From: Massilia antarctica
GTDB taxonomy: Bacteria; Pseudomonadota; Gammaproteobacteria; Burkholderiales; Burkholderiaceae_D
Direction of reading: 5' to 3'
DNA length: 64,000 nucleotides
Assembly (NCBI RefSeq): GCF_015689335.1
Contig: NZ_CP065053.1
Span: forward strand, 4,154,001 to 4,218,000
Below are positions 1-7,779 of the stretch, piece after piece. The position numbers were made by a program, and so were the translations under genes. Positions within the stretch are counted from its first letter, which is position 1. Each line of letters opens with the position of its first letter. The notes under the pieces are model-generated. The model was given only the letters and a program-made list of their open reading frames with translations. It made no database searches and was not told the origin of the DNA.

Positions 1-918
1 GCTCGTCAGCTTGAAGCGGTAGCCGGGCGCCAGGGCGCGCACGGTGGCGTGACCATGGTCGCGTTCACGCTCGGACTGCAATCCTTCGAGGCGAATGCGG
101 CTGTAATGGTCGGATTCGCCCATGTCGGCATAGCCACCCATCCAGTCGTAGACTTCCATGTCGCCATGCTGGTGCGCACCGGCATTGGCGCGCTGGTTCT
201 GCAACCTGGCGCGCGGCTTGGTGAAATTGTAGTCGTCCGTCACGTAGCTGCCCGGCGCGATTTCTTGCGCCACGTGGTAGCGGTCGATGAACTCTTCCTG
301 GGGCGTGGCCACTCGCTCGGCCTTGAAGAAGGGGATCGAGGCGTAGCCGGGCAGTACTTCGTGCGCGCCAATATCATCGGCCAGCACCAGGGTATGGCTG
401 CCCAGCGCATGCTTGAAGTAATAATAAATGCCTTCGTGCTCCATCAGGCGGCTGACGAAGTCGAAGTCGGTCTCCTGGTACTGCACGCAATAGGTCCAGC
501 TACGATAATTGCCGGTCAGATTAAGCTCCAGGGCAAAGCCATATTCCCCGAGTACTTCCTGCAAGATCGCGGCGACGCTCTTGTTCTGGAAGATCTTGCA
601 GTCCTTGGTTTGGGTAAGCAGCCACAACCACGGACGCACGATGGCACGGTAGCGGTAGCTGCGCGCGGTGGCCCCTTCGCGGCCGACCAGCATGCCGCGC
701 CCGACGATGCCGTTCAGGTAGCGCACCGCGCCGTCGCGTGTTTGTACTTCCACCGTCAATGGCTGGCCCAGCAGCGCCGTCAAGTCCAGCGCGTTACTAT
801 CGGCAATCATGTCCACTTCAAATTCAAACAATTGCGACAGCGCTTCGGTGCCGCGCAGGGCGCTAAAGCGCAGTACCTCGTCACCGAGTGGCGTGTGGGC
901 TTTTACAATGCGTTCCAT
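1..918 (-). CDS. vgrG: T6SS spike protein VgrG/TssI, N-terminal part (runs off the window)
   Basis: VgrG trimers form the puncturing tip of the T6SS tube. The visible 306 codons start at an ATG at 918, preceded by an AAGGAAATT-type ribosome binding site, and continue past base 1, so the C-terminus and any effector extension are not visible. The N-terminal gp27/gp44-like part is clear: an opening like MERIVKAHTPLGDEVLRF, then LFEFEVDMIADS, then a YCVQYQETDFDFVSRLMEHE segment, which is a hallmark of VgrG, and an FKHALGSHTL stretch. It is the last visible gene of a payload operon after a DUF2169 protein, a DUF4150 PAAR-like protein and a hydrolase, which fits a spike plus its cargo and adaptors. 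The family call is secure; cargo specificity cannot be read. Confidence 0.93.
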   Translation of the reverse strand, partial: MERIVKAHTPLGDEVLRFSALRGTEALSQLFEFEVDMIADSNALDLTALLGQPLTVEVQTRDGAVRYLNGIVGRGMLVGREGATARSYRYRAIVRPWLWLLTQTKDCKIFQNKSVAAILQEVLGEYGFALELNLTGNYRSWTYCVQYQETDFDFVSRLMEHEGIYYYFKHALGSHTLVLADDIGAHEVLPGYASIPFFKAERVATPQEEFIDRYHVAQEIAPGSYVTDDYNFTKPRARLQNQRANAGAHQHGDMEVYDWMGGYADMGESDHYSRIRLEGLQSERERDHGHATVRALAPGYRFKLTS

Positions 919-967
919 ATCAATTTCCTTGTAGGCTTAAACACAAATTCCGGGCGTGAACAGTCGC

Positions 968-1759
968 TTATGGGGCGATGTCGCGTAATAGTTCTGCCAC
1001 CTTCGGCCACCAGAAGTCAACGCCATCCGGGTCCAGCACATAGCGGTGGGCGCACTCCTTGAAGTGGCCGAGGTTGACAAATTCCGCGCTGGCGCCGTGC
1101 TCGCAATAGGCCTCATGCAGCGAGCGGGCATAGTCCAGCGACCAAAAGCTGTCGTTGTCGGCGTACAGCCACAGCGAGCGCACCCTGGCGCGCCGGCCGT
1201 AGTACCGGAACGCTTCGCGCAGCGGCTGCTGCCAGGGCTCGTCCGACTCGCCGCGCAGGCCGCCGGCAAAGTTCACCAGGGCGCGTACGCCGGCGTGTGG
1301 CTTCATACCGTAGGCCAAGGTTCCCAGCGCGCCATACGAATGCCCGCTGACGATGATGCGGCTGGCGTCGATATACGGCTTGCCCGACATGGCCAGCACC
1401 ACGGTCTCGATGTCACGCGCACAGACCAGTGAGCCGGAAAGCGGATTGGACCAATGGCTCAAATGGCGGCCGCCCGAGTCGGCAAAACCCCGGCGGTTGG
1501 GCGCAAGCACTGCATAGCCTTGGCGTAGCAGGACGGTGGCCAGGGCGTCCGGCCGGCTGCGCGCTTGAAACACGGTATTACCGAAATTCCTGCCGTGGTT
1601 AAAGACCCAGAGCGGAAACGGCCCCGGCCCGCCGGGCAGGTACAAGGTAGTCACCATCATGACTGGCTCGGCCTCGCGCGAGGCGATCTGCAGGATGCGG
1701 GAGGCCCGCCTGGGTGGAGGGCAATAGGCCGGACTGGTGACGACGCTGCGGTACTTCAA
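968..1759 (-). CDS. Alpha/beta hydrolase (dienelactone hydrolase-like), candidate T6SS cargo
   Basis: A 263-residue alpha/beta-hydrolase. The nucleophile elbow GHSYG puts the catalytic serine at about residue 141. The likely acid is in LYADNDSFWS (about residues 199-207) and the histidine in NLGHFKECAH (about 229-238). The N-terminal LYLPGGPGPFPLWVFNHGR is typical of dienelactone hydrolase and peptidase S9-like enzymes. No signal peptide is visible. The start is a TTG at 1759 with AAAGGG upstream, 25 nt after the preceding stop; an ATG at 1660 is the alternative but would trim the first strand. Position between a PAAR-like protein and VgrG suggests a delivered lipase or esterase effector, but a plain metabolic hydrolase cannot be excluded. 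No immunity gene was recognised. Confidence 0.75.
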   Translation of the reverse strand: MKYRSVVTSPAYCPPPRRASRILQIASREAEPVMMVTTLYLPGGPGPFPLWVFNHGRNFGNTVFQARSRPDALATVLLRQGYAVLAPNRRGFADSGGRHLSHWSNPLSGSLVCARDIETVVLAMSGKPYIDASRIIVSGHSYGALGTLAYGMKPHAGVRALVNFAGGLRGESDEPWQQPLREAFRYYGRRARVRSLWLYADNDSFWSLDYARSLHEAYCEHGASAEFVNLGHFKECAHRYVLDPDGVDFWWPKVAELLRDIAP

Positions 1760-1784
1760 GGAAAACCCTTTCTGAAAGGCCTGG

Positions 1785-2138
1785 CTAAAACGCCAGCACC
1801 TTGAACTGCCCCGGCACCAGATAAATTCCCGGTGCGTTGGTGGAATTTTGAATCGACATGCTGGTCATGCGCGTCGCTGGCGTCGCTTTGATCAGCAGGT
1901 TGTATTTGCCGGTCACTTCACGCGACGGTCCCATGACCGTACCGCTGGCCACGCCAACGCCGGGCAAGGTCATGGTCATCGGCGCAAAGGTGGCCAGGTT
2001 GTGGGCCGGGGTGCCCCCAACGAGGATGTTGAAGGCATTCGGAATGTGCATTGGCGCCGGCGCGGCGTTGGGCGAGGTGATGGGAATTTTCGCGTCGACC
2101 GGCGCCAGGGAGAGGCCAAGCTGGGTTTTCAAAAACAT
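1785..2138 (-). CDS. DUF4150 PAAR-like spike-tip protein
   Basis: A 117-residue protein of the DUF4150/PAAR-like family, which caps VgrG spikes or carries effectors. It shows the expected small, Pro/Thr/Gly-rich beta pattern, with PNPxP-like segments such as PITSPNAAPAPMHIPNAFN and NILVGGTPAHNLAT. It has no C-terminal toxin extension, so any payload must be separate; the neighbouring hydrolase is the obvious candidate. It follows the DUF2169 gene by 36 nt, and DUF2169 plus DUF4150 is a recurring pair in proteobacterial T6SS islands. The start at 2138 is preceded by AGGACACTCC. Confidence 0.82.
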   Translation of the reverse strand: MFLKTQLGLSLAPVDAKIPITSPNAAPAPMHIPNAFNILVGGTPAHNLATFAPMTMTLPGVGVASGTVMGPSREVTGKYNLLIKATPATRMTSMSIQNSTNAPGIYLVPGQFKVLAF

Positions 2139-2174
2139 GGAGTGTCCTGCTTGAAGTGTAGGAAAAACATCGGA

Positions 2175-4832
2175 TCAATCGGCCAGGGCGGCGCCCAGCA
2201 CCAGGCGCGGCAAGAATTTGGTCTGCTCCAGGTAGGCCTGGTCGAACAGGGTGCCGCCGTCGCCAAGGGTTTGCGCCAGGTCGGCGCGAAACAGGTTGGC
2301 GCCGCGCAGGTCGCACGAGCGCAAGTCGGCTTTCGCCAGGCTTGCGCTGATCAGATTGGCGCCGCGCAAGTCGCAGGCGACCAGGATGGAACGGGTAAAA
2401 AAACTGCCGCTGGCGTTCATGCGCTGCAAGTTGGCACCCGTCAGATTGGCCTCGGAAAAATCCGTGATCGCGGCTGTCGCACCGCTGAAATTTGCTCTTT
2501 GCATGCTGATTTCACGGAAATTACATTGGGAGAGTTGGGCATCCGTGAAGTCGGCATCATCGAGTGCGGTGTTGCCGGTGACCGCGCAGGTGCGCAAGAC
2601 AGTGCCGCGAAAACTCAGCCGTGCCGTAGCCGTCGTGACCCATGCGCAGTCTTGCAAAGTGGCCTTGTCGAAGCAGAGATCTGCTTGCTGGCCTTCGATA
2701 AACACGCATTTCTCGAACTGCGCATGCAGAAAGCTGCAATTGCGCATGTCAACTTTGTAGAAAGTCACCGAGAAAAAGCGCGCATCGTCAAAATTTGCCG
2801 ATGCGATCTGAACGTCAGTCAGCATGACTTCACCGATCCGGGCGTGGGAGAAGTCGCCGTGATCGAGCTTGGCGTCTTCCCATGCGCACTTGTTCAGTAC
2901 GGCGTGCGCGAATGAGGCGTGGCGGGCGTCCGCTTGCGCCAGGCTGGCGCCATCGCACCTGGCGTGCGCAAAGCTGGCGCCGGCCAGCGACGTGCGCGCC
3001 AGGATCGCTTCGGCAAAATTGCAACCGTCCAGTGTCGCGCCGCGCAAGTCGGCGCTTTCCAGCATGGCGCCACCGAAATTAGCACCGCGCAGATCCATGC
3101 CTGACAGATCCGCCCCGGTCAGGTCCAGACCGGTAAAGTCGCGCGTGCTGGCGTAGATCGCCGCCACCTTGTCGCGCATGCGCCGGGCCGCATCACCGAC
3201 CAGCACGGCCGCTGGGGCGAAACCCGTCACGCCATGCAGGTACATTTTGTGCATTTTCGCTTTCAGCTCCGCGGCCGGCATGATCTCGGGCACTGGCGTT
3301 TCGGGAAATGTTTTTCCCATGGCTGCCATGTGGGCGTGGCTGGCGCTGACCTCGGCGAAGCTGTGGGTGGGCGCCACCGGCGCCCGCGATACGCCGGCAT
3401 TGCTGTCGAGCAGAGGCGCCAACTGGTCCAGCATGGCAAGCTGGTTCTGGTGTTCGGGCGGGAGATTGCTCGCCATTTCGCGACGCGTCGTGGCCAAGGT
3501 CGCCCGGGCTTGATCCATGTCGGCGGCGTGCAGCCGATCGACCTTTTCCATAAATTGCGGCAAATCTTCCAGACGGCGCGGCAGCTCGGGAGCGGCGTCC
3601 ATTGGCGGAAGGATGTCATCCGGATTGAGCCCTTCCTCACGCGCCATTTGCGCACTCTTGTCGCGCTGGTTTTGCATGCGCTGCCGCTGATTGCGTTCCA
3701 GCGGGCCAGGTACCTTGTCGAACATGGTGTCTTCGCCAGGAAACAGGAGGCCCAGCGCCACGCCGTCAGGCAGCAGGTCGCCATCGCGAAAGGCGTAGTT
3801 GCTGCCGGTCTTGGGGTCAATCCTTTCTTCGAGCACCTTCAGGAAGTGGGCGTGATCGCGTTTTGCATGGCGATGCTCCAGCGCGGGCATCAGTTGCACG
3901 ACGTCGTGGGCATCGTCCTGGTCGATCTCGACCACGCCGTGATAAATCAGTACGCTTTCCAGCCGGTGCGGGAAGAACCACGCCGTGGTCAGCCGCAAGT
4001 CGATGTCGGCGGTAATCTGCTTGTCATTCTGCCGTTTCACCACGAGGCAACGGCCGACCCAGTCGGGGATGGTCCCGCTCAACAGCGGGTGCTCCGGGTG
4101 CATATTGCGCAAGGTGTAGGGCGCGCCGGCAAGTTCAAAGCTGGCCGGGAAGTGCTGGTCGTCGGGCGCGGCGTTCCATGCGCGCCAGTCCATGGTCGGG
4201 GCAAGGCCGGGGAAGTCATTGTCGAACCAGTGTTGGTCGTGCACGCCCATGCGCGCCTGGCGCTGCTGCCAGGCGATGTCGATCGGTCCCATGCCGGCCG
4301 GCGCCGACGGCGGCCTGCCTGGCGCCTGGTACAGTTCGCCGGCGAGCTCGACGTTGGGCAGCCGGATCGCCTTTTCACCGCCGATATCGTCGGCGTCCAT
4401 GCCGCGGCCAAGCGGATTGGCAGCGCAGGCCGCGCCGCCCAAGGCATGCATCCAGTCCAGCGGCATGGCATCGAACGGCGCCGGCGCGCTGGCGCCACCG
4501 GCGATCCAATAGCGGTCGCCAAAGACAGTCAGGCGTTTTTCCAGATGACCAACCTGAGCGGCGACGGCGCAACGGGTTTTGTCTTGCTGATGATGGGTGT
4601 AGCCAAAACCGGATACCAGAAACTCCGGATATTGCTTTGGCATGCCCAGGTCGAGGACACTGGTGTTTCCCACCTCGCTTGCCAGCATCGGCCACAACCC
4701 TTGTTCGTTCAATAGTTGGGGATTGGGGCCCAAGGTGACGTGCGCATACGCCGTCACGCATAAAAAATGCTTTTTCTGCCAGGTAAAGGGCCGGGGTAAT
4801 ACGCCTAATCGCATCGGTTTGATGATTTTCAT
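2175..4832 (-). CDS. DUF2169 domain protein with C-terminal pentapeptide repeats (T6SS cargo adaptor)
   Basis: An 885-residue two-part protein. Residues 1-330 match the DUF2169 family (FTWQKKHFLCVTAYAHVTLG near the start, then W/G-rich beta segments), which sits beside PAAR-like and VgrG genes and is thought to act as an adaptor or chaperone for cargo loading. A charged helical linker follows (about 360-540). Residues about 565-880 are pentapeptide repeats with the A(D/N)LxX pattern, for example DLTGADLSGMDLRGANF and DLRGANLISASLAKADLR, predicting a right-handed quadrilateral beta-helix. It is the first gene of the payload operon, after an AT-rich gap. The adaptor role is inferred from context; the domain calls are secure. 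Confidence 0.87.
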   Translation of the reverse strand: MKIIKPMRLGVLPRPFTWQKKHFLCVTAYAHVTLGPNPQLLNEQGLWPMLASEVGNTSVLDLGMPKQYPEFLVSGFGYTHHQQDKTRCAVAAQVGHLEKRLTVFGDRYWIAGGASAPAPFDAMPLDWMHALGGAACAANPLGRGMDADDIGGEKAIRLPNVELAGELYQAPGRPPSAPAGMGPIDIAWQQRQARMGVHDQHWFDNDFPGLAPTMDWRAWNAAPDDQHFPASFELAGAPYTLRNMHPEHPLLSGTIPDWVGRCLVVKRQNDKQITADIDLRLTTAWFFPHRLESVLIYHGVVEIDQDDAHDVVQLMPALEHRHAKRDHAHFLKVLEERIDPKTGSNYAFRDGDLLPDGVALGLLFPGEDTMFDKVPGPLERNQRQRMQNQRDKSAQMAREEGLNPDDILPPMDAAPELPRRLEDLPQFMEKVDRLHAADMDQARATLATTRREMASNLPPEHQNQLAMLDQLAPLLDSNAGVSRAPVAPTHSFAEVSASHAHMAAMGKTFPETPVPEIMPAAELKAKMHKMYLHGVTGFAPAAVLVGDAARRMRDKVAAIYASTRDFTGLDLTGADLSGMDLRGANFGGAMLESADLRGATLDGCNFAEAILARTSLAGASFAHARCDGASLAQADARHASFAHAVLNKCAWEDAKLDHGDFSHARIGEVMLTDVQIASANFDDARFFSVTFYKVDMRNCSFLHAQFEKCVFIEGQQADLCFDKATLQDCAWVTTATARLSFRGTVLRTCAVTGNTALDDADFTDAQLSQCNFREISMQRANFSGATAAITDFSEANLTGANLQRMNASGSFFTRSILVACDLRGANLISASLAKADLRSCDLRGANLFRADLAQTLGDGGTLFDQAYLEQTKFLPRLVLGAALAD

Positions 4833-5055
4833 ACGCTGCTTGTTTATCCGGTGGCGCTGGAACTAAAATAAATATAGATCGTGCGATATTTATGGATTAA
4901 AAACTGATAATAAAATATTGCAATTATTTTAATTGGCGAGCCATGCTAACGTTATCGAAGCGGCCCGGTCAATAATGTTTTCCAGGGTTTTCAATATATT
5001 CATTTTGTCATTAACAGGTAATATAAATATCGTATCGGCTGGAATGGGGCACTGA
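4833..5055. promoter_or_regulatory. AT-rich gap, likely promoter region of the T6SS payload operon
   Basis: This 223-bp gap is strikingly AT-rich against the GC-rich genes around it, with runs such as AAATAAATATAG and AATAAAATATTGC. It lies upstream of the DUF2169 gene on the minus strand and downstream of the phosphatase gene. No open frame of note is present. I could not choose a single -35/-10 pair with confidence. Low-melting DNA of this kind is also where nucleoid silencers such as H-NS/MvaT homologues would bind (inference). Confidence 0.45.
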
Positions 5056-5817
5056 TCAACCGCCAGGCGCGCGGGTTACCAATTGCGGATCGCCGACCCA
5101 TACGCCCAGCGCTGAATAGTTGTCTTGCGTGCCCTTGCAATCGCTGCCTTGACCTACTTGCCCGGCAAGCAGGGTGATCCAGTCCGCCACATTGCCTGCC
5201 ACTTCCAGGCAGCGTTGCAGCGCCGCGTCATCGAGCCCATGCCAGAAGCCGTCGGTGCACAGCAGATAGGCATCCCCGTCCTCAAGCGTGCAAGCGGCTC
5301 CCGGCTCGATGCTGTCGGTATCGGCCTGGCCCAGCGCGTGGCTGAGCAGATGCGCCTTGTCCGGGCCGCAGGACAAACCCGCCTGTTGCAGTCGGGCGGC
5401 CAGGCTGTGGTCTTGCGTGCGGCGCAACAGATGACCGCGCCGGAACAGGTACAGGCGGCTATCCCCGACATGAATCCACTGCGCCATCCGTTCGCGCCGG
5501 TCGATAAACAGCGCCACCATGGTCGCGGCCATGTGCGCCTGTTCGGGGTTGCGCCTTTGTTGCGCGACGATGGCGGCATCGGCGGCATCCACGCTGCCGT
5601 GCGTCATCGCTTGCAGGCCGTACGATGACTTGTCGTCGAGCTGCTGCAAGGCCCAGTGCACCGCCAACCTGGATGCGATGGCGCCGCCGGTCTGGCCACC
5701 CACGCCGTCGCTGATCACAAAGCAGGCGTCGTTGTCACGCACCCGGAAACCCAAGGCATCTTCATTGCTGGCGCGGCCGCCCCGATGCGAGCATTGCGCC
5801 GTGGTCAAGGTCAGCAT
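5056..5817 (-). CDS. pppA: PP2C-type Ser/Thr protein phosphatase of the T6SS
   Basis: A 253-residue PPM/PP2C phosphatase that should reverse PpkA phosphorylation of the FHA protein. The metal-binding motifs are present: SNEDALGF near residue 18, VISDGVGGQTGG near 35, HVGDSRLYLF near 120, LCTDGFWHG, and GTQDNYSALGVWV near the end. The start ATG at 5817 overlaps the end of the FHA gene by 7 nt, so translation is probably coupled. A longer upstream reading has no family similarity and was rejected. It is the last gene of the long T6SS operon before the AT-rich gap. Confidence 0.92.
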   Translation of the reverse strand: MLTLTTAQCSHRGGRASNEDALGFRVRDNDACFVISDGVGGQTGGAIASRLAVHWALQQLDDKSSYGLQAMTHGSVDAADAAIVAQQRRNPEQAHMAATMVALFIDRRERMAQWIHVGDSRLYLFRRGHLLRRTQDHSLAARLQQAGLSCGPDKAHLLSHALGQADTDSIEPGAACTLEDGDAYLLCTDGFWHGLDDAALQRCLEVAGNVADWITLLAGQVGQGSDCKGTQDNYSALGVWVGDPQLVTRAPGG

Positions 5818-7238
5818 GCCTGTTGCATCCTCTGTGCGCGGTAGAGTTCGACCTCGGCGTCGTAGGCGGACAAAAAGACCTGCCCGAACACGGTATGGAA
5901 GTCTTCCTCCACGGCGGTCACCGCCGCCTGGTGCAGCGCGCGATAACGCACCCACGCGCGCCCGTCGCGCCCCTTCGGCATCAGGCGCTCGTACCAGACG
6001 TCGGCGCCCATTTGCTTGTCCACCACTTCCGGACTGAAATTGCGCAGCAACTGATTGAGCGCGGCGCGCATGCCCGCCAGCATGCCCATCTGGTGGGCCT
6101 GCAAGTCGTGGAAGGTATCGTCGACGGCGCGCTCGGCCGGCATGAAGCCGGGGAACGGTGGCCCGAACATTTGTTTGAGTACGGTCTTGGCGTCCGGCAG
6201 CAGCTTGAGCGGATTGTTTTCCTTGTCGAGCATCATGGTCAGCTCTGCCTTGACTTCACGCTTGATGATTGTGCGGCTGGTCAACAGGTTCATGGAGCCT
6301 CCGACCAGTTTGCTCAACAGGCGGCCGGCCTGATGAAAGTGCGCCTCGTTCAAGCTGCCTTCGTTTGGCGTAAAGCCGGCGCCCTCCAGAAACGCGGCGA
6401 CCATTCTTGCGGCGTCCGGCGCTGGGTCGCAGGACGTGGGCCGCGTCGCCGTCCGGATCGGCGACGAAGCGATATCCGCAGCGAACTGAGCTGGCGCTGG
6501 ATCGGCTTGCGCGCCGCTGGCAAGCGCCCGGCCAAACAAGGAGCCGGTGTCGAAGGGGGCGCAAGCCGCATGTTCTTGCTGCGCCAGTTCGAGCAGCGCG
6601 GTGCTGGTGTCGGGCAGGGCGCTGGCACTGTCAGCGAACAGATTGCTGTGCGATTGGGCGTCAGGGTTGGTAAAGAAATCGAGCGGATCGAGCGACGGAT
6701 TGCTTAAGGTCGCAAGAGCGTCATCCGGCAAGAGCACGTCTGGCGCTGCCGCCTGCGCGACCGCCAGCGGCGCCGGCACTGGCGCAGTAGCGGCAAACAG
6801 CCTGGCGCTCGGTGCCGGCGCAAAGTCGGACACGAGCTTGTCCCAGAAAGAGTCGTCGGGAGCCGCTGTCGCCACCGGCGCGACGCTCACGGGCGCAATG
6901 TCGATTGCGTCCTCCACCTCGGCCGCCTGCCGGTCGCCAACCTGGAGCAGATACAAACCAATCCGCACCTGGTCGCCATCCCGCAGGCGCCAGAACTGGT
7001 CGCCCGTCAATGCCGCGTCATTCACTTCAACCGGGCAGACCGTACTCAGGTTGGCCAGATAAGTACCACTGTCATCGATGCGCACCGATGCCTGCAAGCG
7101 CGAAATCTGCCTGGTGTCATCGGCCAGCACCAGATGGTTGTCCGCGCCCCGGCCAATGGTTGCGCCAGGCGGGGAGAAGTGCTTGCTGAGCGGCGGGCGT
7201 AGCGGCTGTCCGCCGTGTTCGAGGATGGTGAATCGCAT
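5811..7238 (-). CDS. tagH: T6SS FHA-domain scaffold protein TagH/Fha
   Basis: A 475-residue protein with an N-terminal FHA phosphothreonine-binding domain (about residues 1-100), including TIGRGADNHLVLADDTRQIS. A long Ala/Pro-rich low-complexity linker follows. The conserved C-terminal TagH domain (about 280-475) contains FLEGAGFTPNEGSLNEAHF and the AWVRYRALHQAAVTAVEEDF ending. In the threonine-phosphorylation pathway the phosphorylated FHA protein promotes assembly. The phosphatase gene overlaps its 3' end and the kinase gene is upstream in the same cluster. Confidence 0.92.
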   Translation of the reverse strand: MRFTILEHGGQPLRPPLSKHFSPPGATIGRGADNHLVLADDTRQISRLQASVRIDDSGTYLANLSTVCPVEVNDAALTGDQFWRLRDGDQVRIGLYLLQVGDRQAAEVEDAIDIAPVSVAPVATAAPDDSFWDKLVSDFAPAPSARLFAATAPVPAPLAVAQAAAPDVLLPDDALATLSNPSLDPLDFFTNPDAQSHSNLFADSASALPDTSTALLELAQQEHAACAPFDTGSLFGRALASGAQADPAPAQFAADIASSPIRTATRPTSCDPAPDAARMVAAFLEGAGFTPNEGSLNEAHFHQAGRLLSKLVGGSMNLLTSRTIIKREVKAELTMMLDKENNPLKLLPDAKTVLKQMFGPPFPGFMPAERAVDDTFHDLQAHQMGMLAGMRAALNQLLRNFSPEVVDKQMGADVWYERLMPKGRDGRAWVRYRALHQAAVTAVEEDFHTVFGQVFLSAYDAEVELYRAQRMQQAC

Positions 7239-7250
7239 GCGTGTTCCCGA

Positions 7251-7766
7251 TTATGGCTTGGCTGGAAGTGCGACTTTTTTGCGGGCCGCTTCAAACGCCG
7301 GCCCCCACATCGGATGCGAACGCTCGGTTTCGGACAATTGAAAGCCCGGATCGAGCAGCATCACGCGATCCGCTTCGGCATGGCAAGGCGCGGTTTTCTT
7401 TGTGATGCAGTAGCTGAACGCCAAGAGCTTGTGCGCCTGGACTTGCGTTGCGGTGCTTGAAAAATCGATGGCCTTGCTGGTGCTCAGGTTAACGATGGTC
7501 GCCTTGAAGTCACCGGCGGTAAATTGCTTGTTAGCTTCCGCTATGACAGCCTGCGCGCGCTGTTCCATTGCGTTCAATATCACCGCGGCGGGCCTGGCGG
7601 CTGGCTCCGGAGTGGCAAGCGGCGCGCTGGCAGGACTGGCGCACGCGCCCAGCCAGAGCGGGGCACCGATCGCCAGCACGGACGCGCCGGTTCTGGCAAT
7701 AGCGGTTCTCAACATGGATACCGGAGGGCTGACGTTAACGATACGGTTCATCAAAAAATCTTTCAT
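7251..7766 (-). CDS. TssQ-like T6SS-associated lipoprotein
   Basis: A lipoprotein with lipobox LGAC, the cysteine being 42 residues from the ATG at 7766 or 25 residues from an alternative ATG at 7715; the latter gives a more ordinary 24-residue signal (MLRTAIARTGASVLAIGAPL). The mature part is about 130 residues, helical, with a TPR-like stretch (QAVIAEANKQFTAGDFKATI) and CITKKTAPCHAEADRVMLLD, whose two cysteines may pair. It lies between clpV and tagH, where many betaproteobacterial clusters carry a TssQ-type lipoprotein. The 7766 start is 13 nt after the clpV stop. No strong Shine-Dalgarno separates the two starts. Confidence 0.68.
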   Translation of the reverse strand: MKDFLMNRIVNVSPPVSMLRTAIARTGASVLAIGAPLWLGACASPASAPLATPEPAARPAAVILNAMEQRAQAVIAEANKQFTAGDFKATIVNLSTSKAIDFSSTATQVQAHKLLAFSYCITKKTAPCHAEADRVMLLDPGFQLSETERSHPMWGPAFEAARKKVALPAKP

Positions 7767-7779
7767 AGGTGAGGCAATG

